Source: an uncultured Lachnospiraceae bacterium (GTDB taxonomy: Bacteria > Bacillota > Clostridia > Lachnospirales > Lachnospiraceae). From it: DNA of 64,000 bases. Below are positions 41,547 to 50,052 of the stretch, piece after piece (the stretch's first letter is position 1; every line of letters begins with the position of its first letter). The notes below the pieces were generated by a model. The model made no database searches, had not been told where the DNA came from, and saw only the letters and a list, made by a program, of their open reading frames with translations. The DNA is taken from contig CANQTL010000008.1 of assembly GCA_947626775.1 (NCBI GenBank), forward strand, positions 1-64,000, given 5' to 3'. Made by a program: the position numbers and the translations under genes.

Positions 41547-42593
41547 ATGTCGAAAAATAATTCTTCCGCACAGTCCGGCGGGCTGCGCGGCAAACTGAAC
41601 AATATGACGGATACTAACATGCTCCTTACGATCACGATCATAGCGTTCTTCCTGATGTACATAGGAGCGATGATCTTCTTAAAGGGCGGTTTCCTGCGGA
41701 CGCAGACTTTCTTTAATATTCTGAACGCCAATGCGGCGCTGATTGTCTTATCCTGCGGTCTGAGCCTTGTCATGATCACGGGGAGTATCGATATCTCGGT
41801 GGGCGGCGTTACGGCGTTAATTACAATGTGCTGCGCGGTGTACCTGGACAATATGGGCGGCAATGTGGCCGTCTCGGTTCTGATCGCGCTGGCGATCGGC
41901 CTGGCGTTCGGCGCTTTTCAGGGCGCGCTCGTGGCGTTCCTCGACATTCAGCCCTTTATCGTAACTCTGGCGGGCATGTTCTTCGCCAAGGGCATGACGA
42001 CGATCGTCAATTCGAATCCGTTCAACGTGTCGAACGAGAGTTTTACGGCGCTCAAGAATACCCGCATCACGGTGCCCGGCATGGGTTTTGTCAACGCGAA
42101 GGGGATCTATGTGGACGCCTATGTGGAGATCGGCGTGATCGTGGCGCTCCTGGTGGTAATCGTTATGTTCTGTATGCTCAGATGGACGAAACTGGGCCGC
42201 GCGTTCTATGCGGTCGGCGGCAATGTGCAGAGCGCGCTGATGCTGGGTATCAACGTAAAGAAGACGAAGTTTCTCGCACATCTGCTCTGCGGCCTGCTGT
42301 CGGGCATCGGCGGCTACGTGTATTTCCTGCATTCCGGCAACGGCGCCGTGACCAACGCGGCGGGCGCGGAGATGAACGCGATCGCCTCCTCCATCATCGG
42401 CGGCACGATGCTGACGGGCGGCGTCGGCAATATCATCGGTACTTTCTTCGGCGTGCTGTCCTTCAGCACGATTCAGAACATCGTGACGTCCGCCGGCCTG
42501 GACGAGGCGTGGTGGACGGGTATCACCAAGGCGGTCATCCTCTGCCTGTTCCTGGTGATCCAGAGTATCGTGATGTCGCGTAAGAAAAAATAA
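41547..42593 (+). CDS. Sugar ABC transporter permease (YjfF/AraZ-like)
   Basis: 348 residues, multi-pass, same family as the upstream permease: VLSCGLSLVMITGSIDISVGGVTAL, FYAVGGNVQSALMLGINVKKTKF and the C-terminal MLTGGVGNIIGTFFGVLSF. It starts 1 bp after the preceding stop, with RBS GGAGG (41533-41537). The pair of dissimilar permeases and one double ATPase is the YtfQRT-YjfF/AraUVWZ arrangement that handles furanose sugars. Confidence 0.9.
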   Translation: MSKNNSSAQSGGLRGKLNNMTDTNMLLTITIIAFFLMYIGAMIFLKGGFLRTQTFFNILNANAALIVLSCGLSLVMITGSIDISVGGVTALITMCCAVYLDNMGGNVAVSVLIALAIGLAFGAFQGALVAFLDIQPFIVTLAGMFFAKGMTTIVNSNPFNVSNESFTALKNTRITVPGMGFVNAKGIYVDAYVEIGVIVALLVVIVMFCMLRWTKLGRAFYAVGGNVQSALMLGINVKKTKFLAHLLCGLLSGIGGYVYFLHSGNGAVTNAAGAEMNAIASSIIGGTMLTGGVGNIIGTFFGVLSFSTIQNIVTSAGLDEAWWTGITKAVILCLFLVIQSIVMSRKKK

Positions 42594-42605
42594 CAACAGA
42601 TAGAC

Positions 42606-42661
42606 CAAAAGCGGGCTGTGATACCGGGATTTTTGTCGGTGTGGCAGCCCCGCGCTTTTTA
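42606..42661 (+). terminator. Rho-independent terminator of the transporter operon
   Basis: AAAAGCG...GGCTG pairs with CAGCC...CGCGCTTTTT, giving a G+C-rich stem with a long loop followed by five T. It separates the transporter genes from araA, which has its own promoter region. Confidence 0.75.
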
Positions 42662-42687
42662 TGGCGGTAAATTTTTTCATTTTTTTG

Positions 42688-42726
42688 CAATAGAGGCTTT
42701 CTATTGTGTTTATATTCATGTATAAT
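42688..42726 (+). promoter_or_regulatory. araA promoter with overlapping palindrome
   Basis: TATAAT (42721-42726) with a weak -35 TTTCTA (42698-42703) 17 bp upstream. The inverted repeat CAATAGA-GGCTT-TCTATTG (42688-42706) covers the -35 box, a likely operator for a pentose regulator. Neither the regulator nor its gene is in the window. Confidence 0.55.
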
Positions 42727-42767
42727 ATTTTAGTAAGAGATAAAATATATCATGATCGGAGGTTACT

Positions 42768-44264
42768 ATGCAAGCAAAAAACTATAAGTTCTGGTTTTGT
42801 ACCGGATCACAGGATCTGTATGGGGACGAATGCCTGAAGAAAGTGGCCGATCATTCGGCGAAGATTGTGGAGGGGCTGAACGCTTCCGGCAGACTGCCCT
42901 TTGAGGTGGTGCTGAAGCCCACGCTGATCAGCCAGGCGTCCATCAGACAGACCTTCAACGAGGCGAACAACGATCCTGAATGCGCGGGCGTGATCACGTG
43001 GATGCACACCTTCTCTCCCGCCAAAATGTGGATCCTGGGACTGAAGGAATTCCGGAAGCCGCTGTGCCATCTGCACACGCAGTTCAACGAAGAACTTCCC
43101 TACGACACGATCGATATGGATTTTATGAACGAGAACCAGTCGGCGCACGGCGACAGAGAGTACGGTCATATCGTGAGCCGCATGGGAATCGAGCGCAAGA
43201 TCATCGTGGGACACTGGGCGAACCCGCATGTACAGGAGCAGCTGGGCAGCTGGATGCGGACGGCGCTCGGCGTTATCGAGTCCTCCCACATCCGCGTGTG
43301 CCGTTTCGGCGACAACATGAACAATGTGGCTGTGACTGAGGGCGACAAGGTGGAGGCGCAGATCAAATTCGGCTGGGAGATCGATCATTACTGCGTCAAC
43401 GATCTGGTGGAGTATGTGGACGCCGTGCCGCAGGGCGATGTGGACGCGCTGGTGGACGAGTACTACAGTAAGTATAAGATCATCGACGACGGCAGAGACG
43501 CGGACGAGTTCAGAAGGCACGTGGCGGTGCAGGCGAGACAGGAGATCGGTATCGAGAAGTTCCTGACGGAGAACGATTATCACGCCGTGGTGACGCACTT
43601 CGGTATGCTGGGCGGTCTGAAGCAGCTTCCCGGTCTGGCGATCCAGCGTCTGATGGAGAAGGGATACGGCTTCGGCGCCGAGGGCGACTGGAAGGTGGCC
43701 GCTATGGTGCGTCTGATGAAGCTGATGACGGCGGATATCAAGGATGCGAAGGGCACGTCCATGATGGAGGACTACACCTACAATCTCGTGCCGGGCAAAG
43801 AGGGGATCCTGCAGGCCCATATGCTGGAGGTCTGCCCGTCGGTGGCTGACGGCGAGATCGGTATCCGGGTATGTCCGCTTTCCATGGGCAACAGGGAAGA
43901 TCCTGCCCGTCTGGTATTTACCTCGAAGGAGGGGCCGGCGGTGGCGTGCTCTCTGATCGATCTGGGGACGCGGTTCAGACTGCTCATCAACGCGGTCGAC
44001 TGTAAGAAGGTGGAGAAGCCCATGCCGAAACTGCCGGTAGGAACGGCGTTCTGGACGCCCCAGCCCAATCTGGAGATCGGCGCGGCGGCTTGGATTCTGG
44101 CGGGCGGCGCGCATCACACGGCGTTCTCCTATGACCTGACGGTGGATCAGATGGCTGACTGGGCCGCGGCGATGGGAATCGAGAGCGTAGTGATCGACAA
44201 GGATACGACGATCCGGAACTTTAAGAACGAGCTGCGCTGGAACGAGGCCGCATTCCGCGCGTAG
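42768..44264 (+). CDS. araA: L-arabinose isomerase
   Basis: 498 residues. WFCTGSQDLYG at the N-terminus, GVITWMHTFSPAKMWI, PLCHLHTQFNEELPY, and the metal-binding Glu/His motifs in the second half (EGDWKVAAMVRLMK, MMEDYTYNL, GGAHHTAFSY) define AraA. It converts L-arabinose to L-ribulose (Mn2+). RBS CGGAGG before ATG 42768. araA, the kinase and araD follow each other as a classic catabolic unit. Confidence 0.96.
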   Translation: MQAKNYKFWFCTGSQDLYGDECLKKVADHSAKIVEGLNASGRLPFEVVLKPTLISQASIRQTFNEANNDPECAGVITWMHTFSPAKMWILGLKEFRKPLCHLHTQFNEELPYDTIDMDFMNENQSAHGDREYGHIVSRMGIERKIIVGHWANPHVQEQLGSWMRTALGVIESSHIRVCRFGDNMNNVAVTEGDKVEAQIKFGWEIDHYCVNDLVEYVDAVPQGDVDALVDEYYSKYKIIDDGRDADEFRRHVAVQARQEIGIEKFLTENDYHAVVTHFGMLGGLKQLPGLAIQRLMEKGYGFGAEGDWKVAAMVRLMKLMTADIKDAKGTSMMEDYTYNLVPGKEGILQAHMLEVCPSVADGEIGIRVCPLSMGNREDPARLVFTSKEGPAVACSLIDLGTRFRLLINAVDCKKVEKPMPKLPVGTAFWTPQPNLEIGAAAWILAGGAHHTAFSYDLTVDQMADWAAAMGIESVVIDKDTTIRNFKNELRWNEAAFRA

Positions 44265-44328
44265 CCGGGACACGGCGGCGGAACCGGGCAGAGAGAAAGT
44301 ATAGAAAGTATAGAAGAGGAGGTTTCAA

Positions 44329-45921
44329 ATGGGAGCAAAAGAATGTATTGCAGGCGGCAGGGCAGTGCTCGGCATCGAGTTCGGTTCCACCAGAATCAAG
44401 GCGGTGCTGGTGGATGAGAACAACAGGCCGATCGCGTCCGGCGCGCACGATTGGGAGAACAGGCTGGAGAACGGTATCTGGACCTACAGTCTCGACGACA
44501 TCTGGACAGGGCTGCAGGACTGCTACCGCAGACTGGCGGAGGATGTGCAGGCACAGTACGGCGAAAAGCTCGTGAAGATCGGAGCGATCGGATTCAGCGC
44601 CATGATGCACGGCTATATGGCGTTCAATGACAGGGACGAGCTGATGGTGCCCTTCCGCACCTGGAGAAATACCATCACGGAGGAAGCGTCTGAGAAACTG
44701 ACGCAGCTTTTCAATTATCATATTCCGCAGCGCTGGACGATCGCCCATCTCTATCAGGCGATTCTGAAGGGGGAGGAACATGTGGCGGATCTGAAATTCG
44801 TGATCACGCTGGCGGGCTATATCCACTGGAAGCTGACAGGAGAGAAGATCGTCGGCGTGGGGGAGGCATCTGGCATGTTCCCCATCGACATTGCTACAGG
44901 ACAGTTCAACGCCAGAATGATCGATCAGTTCGACGCGGCGGTTGCGGACAGAGGCTTTGCATGGAAACTGCGCGACGTGCTTCCCGCAGTCTGCACGGCG
45001 GGACAGCAGGCCGGCTCGCTGACGGAAGAAGGCGCGAAGCTGCTTGACCCCACCGGAACTCTGCAGGCAGGCGTACCGTTCTGTCCGCCGGAGGGCGACG
45101 CCGGCACGGGCATGGCGGCCACCAACAGCGTGGCAAAGCGCACAGGTAACGTTTCGGCGGGAACCAGCGTGTTCGGCATGATCGTGCTGGAGAAGGAGCT
45201 GTCCAAAGTGTACGACGCCATCGATCTGGTGACGACGCCGGACGGCAGTCTGGTGGCCATGGTGCACTGCAACAACTGTACTTCCGACCTCAATGCCTGG
45301 GTAAATCTCTTTAAAGAGTACTCCGAGCTGATGGGGATGAAGGTCGATATGAACGAGCTGTACGGCAGACTCTACCGCAAGGCTCTGGAGGGAGACGACG
45401 ACTGCGGCGGCCTGCTGGCCTACAATTACTTCTCGGGCGAGCATGTGACGGGCTTCAACGAGGGACGGCCCCTGTTCGTCCGCCTGCCGGACGCAAAATT
45501 CAGTCTCGCCAATTTCATGCGGGTGCATCTGTTCACCTCGCTGGGCGCGCTGAAGACAGGGCTGGATATTCTGCTGAAGGAAGAGGGCGTACAGGTGGAT
45601 GAGATTCTCGGACACGGCGGCCTGTTCAAGACCAAGGGCGTGGGCCAGAGCATTCTGGCGGCGGCCATCGACGCGCCGGTCAGCGTGATGGAGACGGCGG
45701 GCGAGGGCGGCGCATGGGGCATCGCGCTGCTGGCGTCGTACATGATCAACAAGGGCGCGGACGAGAGTCTGGCGGCATTCCTCGACAGCAAGGTATTTGC
45801 AGGGCAGAAAGGCGAGAAGCTGGAGCCGAAGGCGGCCGACGTGGAGGGCTTCAATAAATTTATGAAGCGCTACAGCGCGGGACTCGCCATCGAGAGAGCA
45901 GCGGTGGATGCGCTGCAGTAA
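44329..45921 (+). CDS. FGGY-family carbohydrate kinase, likely L-ribulokinase
   Basis: 530 residues. [17 protein letters not shown] is the ATP-binding phosphate loop; [15 protein letters not shown] and [14 protein letters not shown] follow; [11 protein letters not shown] and [18 protein letters not shown] are the FGGY C-terminal motifs. It belongs to the xylulokinase-like branch that replaces classical AraB in many Clostridia; its place between araA and araD makes L-ribulose the likely substrate. RBS GAGGAGG before ATG 44329. Confidence 0.88.
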   Translation: MGAKECIAGGRAVLGIEFGSTRIKAVLVDENNRPIASGAHDWENRLENGIWTYSLDDIWTGLQDCYRRLAEDVQAQYGEKLVKIGAIGFSAMMHGYMAFNDRDELMVPFRTWRNTITEEASEKLTQLFNYHIPQRWTIAHLYQAILKGEEHVADLKFVITLAGYIHWKLTGEKIVGVGEASGMFPIDIATGQFNARMIDQFDAAVADRGFAWKLRDVLPAVCTAGQQAGSLTEEGAKLLDPTGTLQAGVPFCPPEGDAGTGMAATNSVAKRTGNVSAGTSVFGMIVLEKELSKVYDAIDLVTTPDGSLVAMVHCNNCTSDLNAWVNLFKEYSELMGMKVDMNELYGRLYRKALEGDDDCGGLLAYNYFSGEHVTGFNEGRPLFVRLPDAKFSLANFMRVHLFTSLGALKTGLDILLKEEGVQVDEILGHGGLFKTKGVGQSILAAAIDAPVSVMETAGEGGAWGIALLASYMINKGADESLAAFLDSKVFAGQKGEKLEPKAADVEGFNKFMKRYSAGLAIERAAVDALQ

Positions 45922-45945
45922 AGACAGAAAGGAGCTGAGAACTGC

Positions 45946-46644
45946 ATGTTGGAAGAACTGAAGAAGCGTGTCTATGAGGCGAACATGCTTCTGCCGAAAT
46001 ATGAACTGGTCACTTTTACATGGGGAAATGTCAGCGAGATCGACCGCGAGAGCGGCATCTTTGCGATCAAGCCGAGCGGCGTCGATTATGATAAGCTGAC
46101 GCCCGACGATATGGTGCTGATGAACCTGGACGGCGATAAGGTGGAGGGCCGGTACAATCCCTCCTCCGACACGGCGACGCATCTGGAACTGTACAGGGCT
46201 TTTGCCGGGATCGGCGGCGTGGTGCACACCCACTCTTCCTACGCGACAAGCTGGGCGCAGGCGGGCAGGAGCATTCCCTGCTATGGCACGACGCACGCGG
46301 ACTATTTCTACGGGGAGATCCCCTGCCTGAGATGTCTGAACGCGGAGGAGATCGAAGAGGCCTACGAGAAGAACACAGGGCTTCTGATCGTCAGCGAGTT
46401 TAAGCGTATGGGCAAGGATCCCGCAGCCGTTCCGGCGGCGCTGTGCAAGAACCATGGGCCTTTCGCGTGGGGTAAGGACGCTCACGAGGCGGTGCACAAT
46501 GCGGTCGTGCTCGAGGAGGTGGCGAAGATGGCTTACCGGGCCGAGACGATCAACCGGGACATCAAGCCCGCGCCGCAGGAGCTGCAGGATAAGCACTATT
46601 ACAGGAAACACGGCGCGAACGCTTACTACGGACAGGGCAAATAG
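45946..46644 (+). CDS. araD: L-ribulose-5-phosphate 4-epimerase
   Basis: 232 residues, class II aldolase/AraD family. [65 protein letters not shown] (two zinc His) and the later His in [13 protein letters not shown] are present. It makes D-xylulose 5-phosphate, which enters the pentose phosphate route encoded next. RBS AGGAGC before ATG 45946, 24 bp after the kinase gene. Confidence 0.95.
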   Translation: MLEELKKRVYEANMLLPKYELVTFTWGNVSEIDRESGIFAIKPSGVDYDKLTPDDMVLMNLDGDKVEGRYNPSSDTATHLELYRAFAGIGGVVHTHSSYATSWAQAGRSIPCYGTTHADYFYGEIPCLRCLNAEEIEEAYEKNTGLLIVSEFKRMGKDPAAVPAALCKNHGPFAWGKDAHEAVHNAVVLEEVAKMAYRAETINRDIKPAPQELQDKHYYRKHGANAYYGQGK

Positions 46645-46696
46645 AATGCGGCGCAGCCGCAGAACAGCAAGATCGCACAATGCGGAGAGCAAAAAT

Positions 46697-46726
46697 TTGG
46701 TAGTGGCGGCATACGGTTTGTGTTAT
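46697..46726 (+). promoter_or_regulatory. Candidate promoter for the transketolase-rpe genes
   Basis: TTGGTA (46697-46702), 18 bp, TGTTAT (46721-46726), with a small palindrome TTATG...CATAA (46723-46739) at the start site. Moderate quality. Confidence 0.4.
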
Positions 46727-46761
46727 GCTTAGAACATAAAAAAATATGACGGAGGTTGGCG

Positions 46762-47601
46762 ATGAACAAATTAGAGTTACAAAAAACGGCTAATGAAGTC
46801 CGCAAGGGTATCGTGGCCGCGGTGCACGGTGCCAAAGCGGGACATCCGGGCGGATCCTTGTCCGCTGCGGACATTTTTACCTATCTCTACTTCGAGGAGA
46901 TGAACATCGACCCGAAGAACCCTAAGAAGGAGGACAGGGATCGTTTCGTGCTCTCCAAAGGGCACACGGCTCCGGGTCTGTACTCCACGCTGGCGAACAG
47001 GGGCTACTTCCCGGTGGAGGATCTGCCTACGCTGAGGCATCTGGGTTCTTATCTGCAGGGACATCCCTGCATGCAGGAGACGCCCGGTGTGGACATGTCG
47101 TCGGGCTCGCTCGGACAGGGTATTTCCGCGGCGGTAGGCATGGCGCTGGCGGGCAAGATGGACAATAAGAGTTACAGAGTATATACGCTGCTCGGCGACG
47201 GCGAGCTGGAGGAAGGCCAGGTGTGGGAGGCTTCCATGTTCGCGGGACACAGGAAGCTGGACAATCTCGTTGTGATCGTGGACAACAACGGCCTGCAGAT
47301 CGACGGCAGCATCGACGACGTGTGCTCCCCCAATCCGATCGACAAGAAGTTTGAGGCGTTCAATTTCCATGTGATCAACATCGACGGCAACGATTTCGAC
47401 CAGCTCGAGGCGGCGTTCAAGGAAGCGCGGGCGACGAAGGGCATGCCGACGGCGATCATCTGCAAGACCCTCAAGGGCAAGGGCGTATCCTTCATGGAGG
47501 GTAATGTGGACTGGCACGGCAAGGCGCCCAACGATGAGCAGTTTGCGGTTGCGATGGCAGACCTGGAGAAGATCAGTGAAGAATTGGGAGGTGCGAACTA
47601 A
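46762..47601 (+). CDS. Transketolase, N-terminal subunit
   Basis: 279 residues holding the thiamine diphosphate-binding half: HGAKAGHPGGSLSAADI, SKGHTAPGLYS, GSLGQGISAAVGMALA and LLGDGELEEGQVWEA with the GDG...N motif VDNNGLQIDG. Split transketolases of this kind are common in Clostridia. ATG 46762 is chosen with RBS GGAGG (46751-46755). Its TAA overlaps the ATG of the C-terminal subunit by one base (TAATG). Confidence 0.94.
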   Translation: MNKLELQKTANEVRKGIVAAVHGAKAGHPGGSLSAADIFTYLYFEEMNIDPKNPKKEDRDRFVLSKGHTAPGLYSTLANRGYFPVEDLPTLRHLGSYLQGHPCMQETPGVDMSSGSLGQGISAAVGMALAGKMDNKSYRVYTLLGDGELEEGQVWEASMFAGHRKLDNLVVIVDNNGLQIDGSIDDVCSPNPIDKKFEAFNFHVINIDGNDFDQLEAAFKEARATKGMPTAIICKTLKGKGVSFMEGNVDWHGKAPNDEQFAVAMADLEKISEELGGAN

Positions 47602-48542
47602 TGGCAGATGTAAAGAAGATAGCGACACGTGACAGCTACGGAAACGCGCTGGCCGAGTGCGGCGCCGACTATCCGAATCTGGTCGTTCTGGATGCAGACC
47701 TGGCGAACGCGACCAAGACCCTCGTATTCAAGAAGGCATTTCCAGACAGACATATCGACTGCGGTATCGCGGAGGCCAATATGACGGGCATCGCGGCGGG
47801 CCTTGCGACCTGCGGCAAGATCCCTTTTATCAGCTCCTTCGCCATGTTTGCGGCGGGACGTAACTTTGAACAGGTCCGCAACTCCATCGGCTATCCGCAC
47901 CTGAATGTAAAGATCGGCGCGACCCACGCGGGCATCACGGTGGGCGAGGACGGCGCGTCCCATCAGTGCCTTGAGGATATTGCGCTCATGAGAGCCATTC
48001 CGGGTATGACGGTTATCGTTCCCTCCGACGATGTGGAGGCGAAAGCGGCGGTGCGCGCGGCGATTGAGTACCAGGGGCCCGTCTTCCTGCGCTTCGGGCG
48101 CGCGGCGGTTCCGGTGATCAACGACAGGCCCGATTACAGGTTCGAGATGGGCAAGGGCGTTCTGCTGCGCGAGGGTACGGACGTGACCATCATCGCGACC
48201 GGTATTCTGGTTTCCGCGGCGCTGGAGGCGGCGGATATGCTGGCGGCGGACGGCGTCAGCGCGGAAGTCATCAATATCCACACCGTCAAGCCGCTGGACG
48301 AGGAGCTGGTAATCGCGTCCGCGAAGAAGACCGGCAAGGTTGTGACCGCCGAGGAGCACAGCGTGATCGGCGGGCTGGGAAGCGCGGTGTGCGACTGCCT
48401 GTCCACGCACTGCCCGACGCCGGTGTGCAAGATCGGTATGCAGGACGTCTTCGGAGAGTCCGGCACGGCGGCGGCGCTGGTCGAGAAGTACGGCTTTGAC
48501 GGCAAGGGCGTGTACGCGTCGGTCAAGAAGTTCGTATCGTAA
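47601..48542 (+). CDS. Transketolase, C-terminal subunit
   Basis: 313 residues: pyrimidine-binding and C-terminal domains. VVLDADLANATKTLVFKKAFPDRHIDCGIAEANMTGIAAGLA (catalytic Glu in IAEANM), PFISSFAMFAAGRNFEQVRNSI, and the C-terminal TVKPLDEELVIASAKK and EEHSVIGGLGSAV. It forms the working enzyme with the upstream subunit and links xylulose 5-phosphate to the glycolytic pool. Coupled to the N-terminal subunit gene. Confidence 0.94.
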   Translation: MADVKKIATRDSYGNALAECGADYPNLVVLDADLANATKTLVFKKAFPDRHIDCGIAEANMTGIAAGLATCGKIPFISSFAMFAAGRNFEQVRNSIGYPHLNVKIGATHAGITVGEDGASHQCLEDIALMRAIPGMTVIVPSDDVEAKAAVRAAIEYQGPVFLRFGRAAVPVINDRPDYRFEMGKGVLLREGTDVTIIATGILVSAALEAADMLAADGVSAEVINIHTVKPLDEELVIASAKKTGKVVTAEEHSVIGGLGSAVCDCLSTHCPTPVCKIGMQDVFGESGTAAALVEKYGFDGKGVYASVKKFVS

Positions 48543-48593
48543 GAGCGGCGGCGCGATCCGCGGTTGATATCGCGACAGGAAGTTTTGAAAGGC

Positions 48594-49274
48594 ATGGGCA
48601 TACGGATGTCTGATTGTTCTAAGAGAAAAAATATTTTGTCGCCCTCCATACTGGCGGCGGACTTCTCCATTCTGGGGGAGCAGATCCGGGAGGCGGAGGC
48701 GGCGGGAGCAGAGTATCTTCATATCGATGTGATGGACGGCGTGTTCGTGCCGTCCATCTCCTTCGGGATGCCCGTCGTGAAGACCATCCGCAGGACGACC
48801 GGTATGGTGTTCGACGTACACCTTATGATCGTGGGACCGGAGCGCTATGTTCGGGAGTTTGCGGAGTGCGGCGCCGACAGCATCACTTTTCATCTGGAGG
48901 CGGCGGAGGACGCCGAGGACCTGATCGAGCAGATTCACAGTCTGGGATGCAGGGCGGGCATGTCGATCAAGCCGCAGACGCCGGTGGAAGCCGCGAGGAA
49001 ATATCTGAAGAGTCTGGACATGCTGCTGGTGATGACCGTGGAGCCCGGCTTCGGCGGGCAGAAGTACATACCCGAGTCCACGGAGCGGATCCGACAGGTC
49101 AGACAGATGGCGGAGGAGCTGCAGACCGATCTGGATATTCAGGTGGACGGCGGCATCACGAGAGACAATATCCGCACGGTGCTAAACGCCGGCGCCAACG
49201 TGATCGTAGCGGGTTCGGCGGTCTTTCGGGGCAATATAACGGAAAACATACATGCTTTGACGGCGCAGTTTTAG
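48594..49274 (+). CDS. rpe: Ribulose-phosphate 3-epimerase
   Basis: 226 residues. LSPSILAADFSILGEQI, the metal motifs YLHIDVMDGVFVPSISFG (H, D) and FDVHLMIVGPERY, MTVEPGFGGQKYI and DIQVDGGITRDNI are canonical. It interconverts ribulose- and xylulose 5-phosphate. Start: ATG 48594 with AGGAAG/AAAGG upstream, or ATG 48606 (MSDCSKRK); the family usually begins near the second. The run araA-araD-tkt-rpe makes a complete pentose route. Confidence 0.92.
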   Translation: MGIRMSDCSKRKNILSPSILAADFSILGEQIREAEAAGAEYLHIDVMDGVFVPSISFGMPVVKTIRRTTGMVFDVHLMIVGPERYVREFAECGADSITFHLEAAEDAEDLIEQIHSLGCRAGMSIKPQTPVEAARKYLKSLDMLLVMTVEPGFGGQKYIPESTERIRQVRQMAEELQTDLDIQVDGGITRDNIRTVLNAGANVIVAGSAVFRGNITENIHALTAQF

Positions 49275-49291
49275 GCTGCGCCGTTTTTTTT
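49260..49291 (+). terminator. Rho-independent terminator after rpe
   Basis: ACGGCGCAG (49260-49268) pairs with CTGCGCCGT (49276-49284), with TTTTAGG between, followed by a run of T. The rpe stop codon is in the loop. Confidence 0.88.
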
Positions 49292-49363
49292 GCGCGGGCA
49301 ATGAGCCAAGCTGACAGGCTTGCCTGTCAATTTTCCTCTCGTATGCAGACGAGTGCCTCGAAC

Positions 49364-49386
49364 TTTTACAACAAATTGTTGTAAAA
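49364..49386 (+). promoter_or_regulatory. Perfect 23-bp palindrome, BlaI-type candidate operator
   Basis: TTTTACAACAA (49364-49374) and TTGTTGTAAAA (49376-49386) are perfect inverted arms around one A. It contains the TACA/TGTA half-sites of BlaI/MecI operators and shares TACAA/TTGTA with the palindrome just before blaI. From 49292 to 49601 no gene is seen. Confidence 0.6.
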
Positions 49387-49601
49387 TCCCAGAAGAAAAT
49401 GCAAAAGAGAAAAAGAAAATGATGCACAGCCTCCATGAATTAAAATAATAGTCACAATATTTTCTCCGCAAAGGCCGGATACATAGAGGACATGTCCTGC
49501 GTCCGCGTGTCGAAATGCAGAACAAAACTACACATTGCGTTTAATTTTCGTGACAATTAGCCAAAAAATCTGCTTGCTATTCTACGAAATATCAAATAGT
49601 A

Positions 49602-49654
49602 TTGAAATGAAGCAGGATTTTTAATACTATGACTACAATGTCGATGCGTTGTAG
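49602..49654 (+). promoter_or_regulatory. blaI promoter and overlapping palindrome
   Basis: TTGAAA (49602-49607), 17 bp, TACTAT (49625-49630) is a good promoter. The inverted repeat CTACAA (49633-49638) with TTGTAG (49649-49654) lies right at the start site. The position fits autorepression by the BlaI-like protein encoded 17 bp further. Confidence 0.7.
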
Positions 49655-49671
49655 AGATGCAGGAGGCAGAT

Positions 49672-50052
49672 ATGAAGCTTGAAAATTTAACGGATTGTGA
49701 GCAGCTGGTGATGAAGACGGTCTGGGACGCTGCAGAGGAGCTTAGCCTTATGGAGGTCATGCAGCGCGTGAACAGCAAGTACCACAAGAACTGGAAGCCG
49801 CAGACGGTATCGACCTTTCTGGCCAGACTGGTGCGGAAGGGATATCTGAGGCACTACCGGCAGGGGCGGCTGTTCTTCTATCAGATTCTTGTTCCGCTGG
49901 AAGAGTACAAAGGCCAGTTGACCAGCGATTATGTGAATTTCTGGAATCATGACAATGCGGATGAATTTCTCTGTGCGCTGGCACAGGAGAGGCCGCTGCG
50001 GCAGGATGAGATCGAAAGGATACAGACGCTGATCGATGGACTGGGCGAGTAA
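49672..50052 (+). CDS. BlaI/MecI-family transcriptional repressor
   Basis: 126 residues. LTDCEQLVMKTVWDAAEELSLMEVMQRVN and WKPQTVSTFLARLVRKGYLRHYRQGRLFFYQ are the winged-helix core of Penicillinase_R proteins. They bind TACA...TGTA palindromes as dimers and are cut by a coupled membrane protease. ATG 49672 is chosen with RBS GCAGGAGG. The M56 gene overlaps its end by 17 bp, giving the usual blaI-blaR pair. The target may be the pair itself. Confidence 0.88.
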   Translation: MKLENLTDCEQLVMKTVWDAAEELSLMEVMQRVNSKYHKNWKPQTVSTFLARLVRKGYLRHYRQGRLFFYQILVPLEEYKGQLTSDYVNFWNHDNADEFLCALAQERPLRQDEIERIQTLIDGLGE

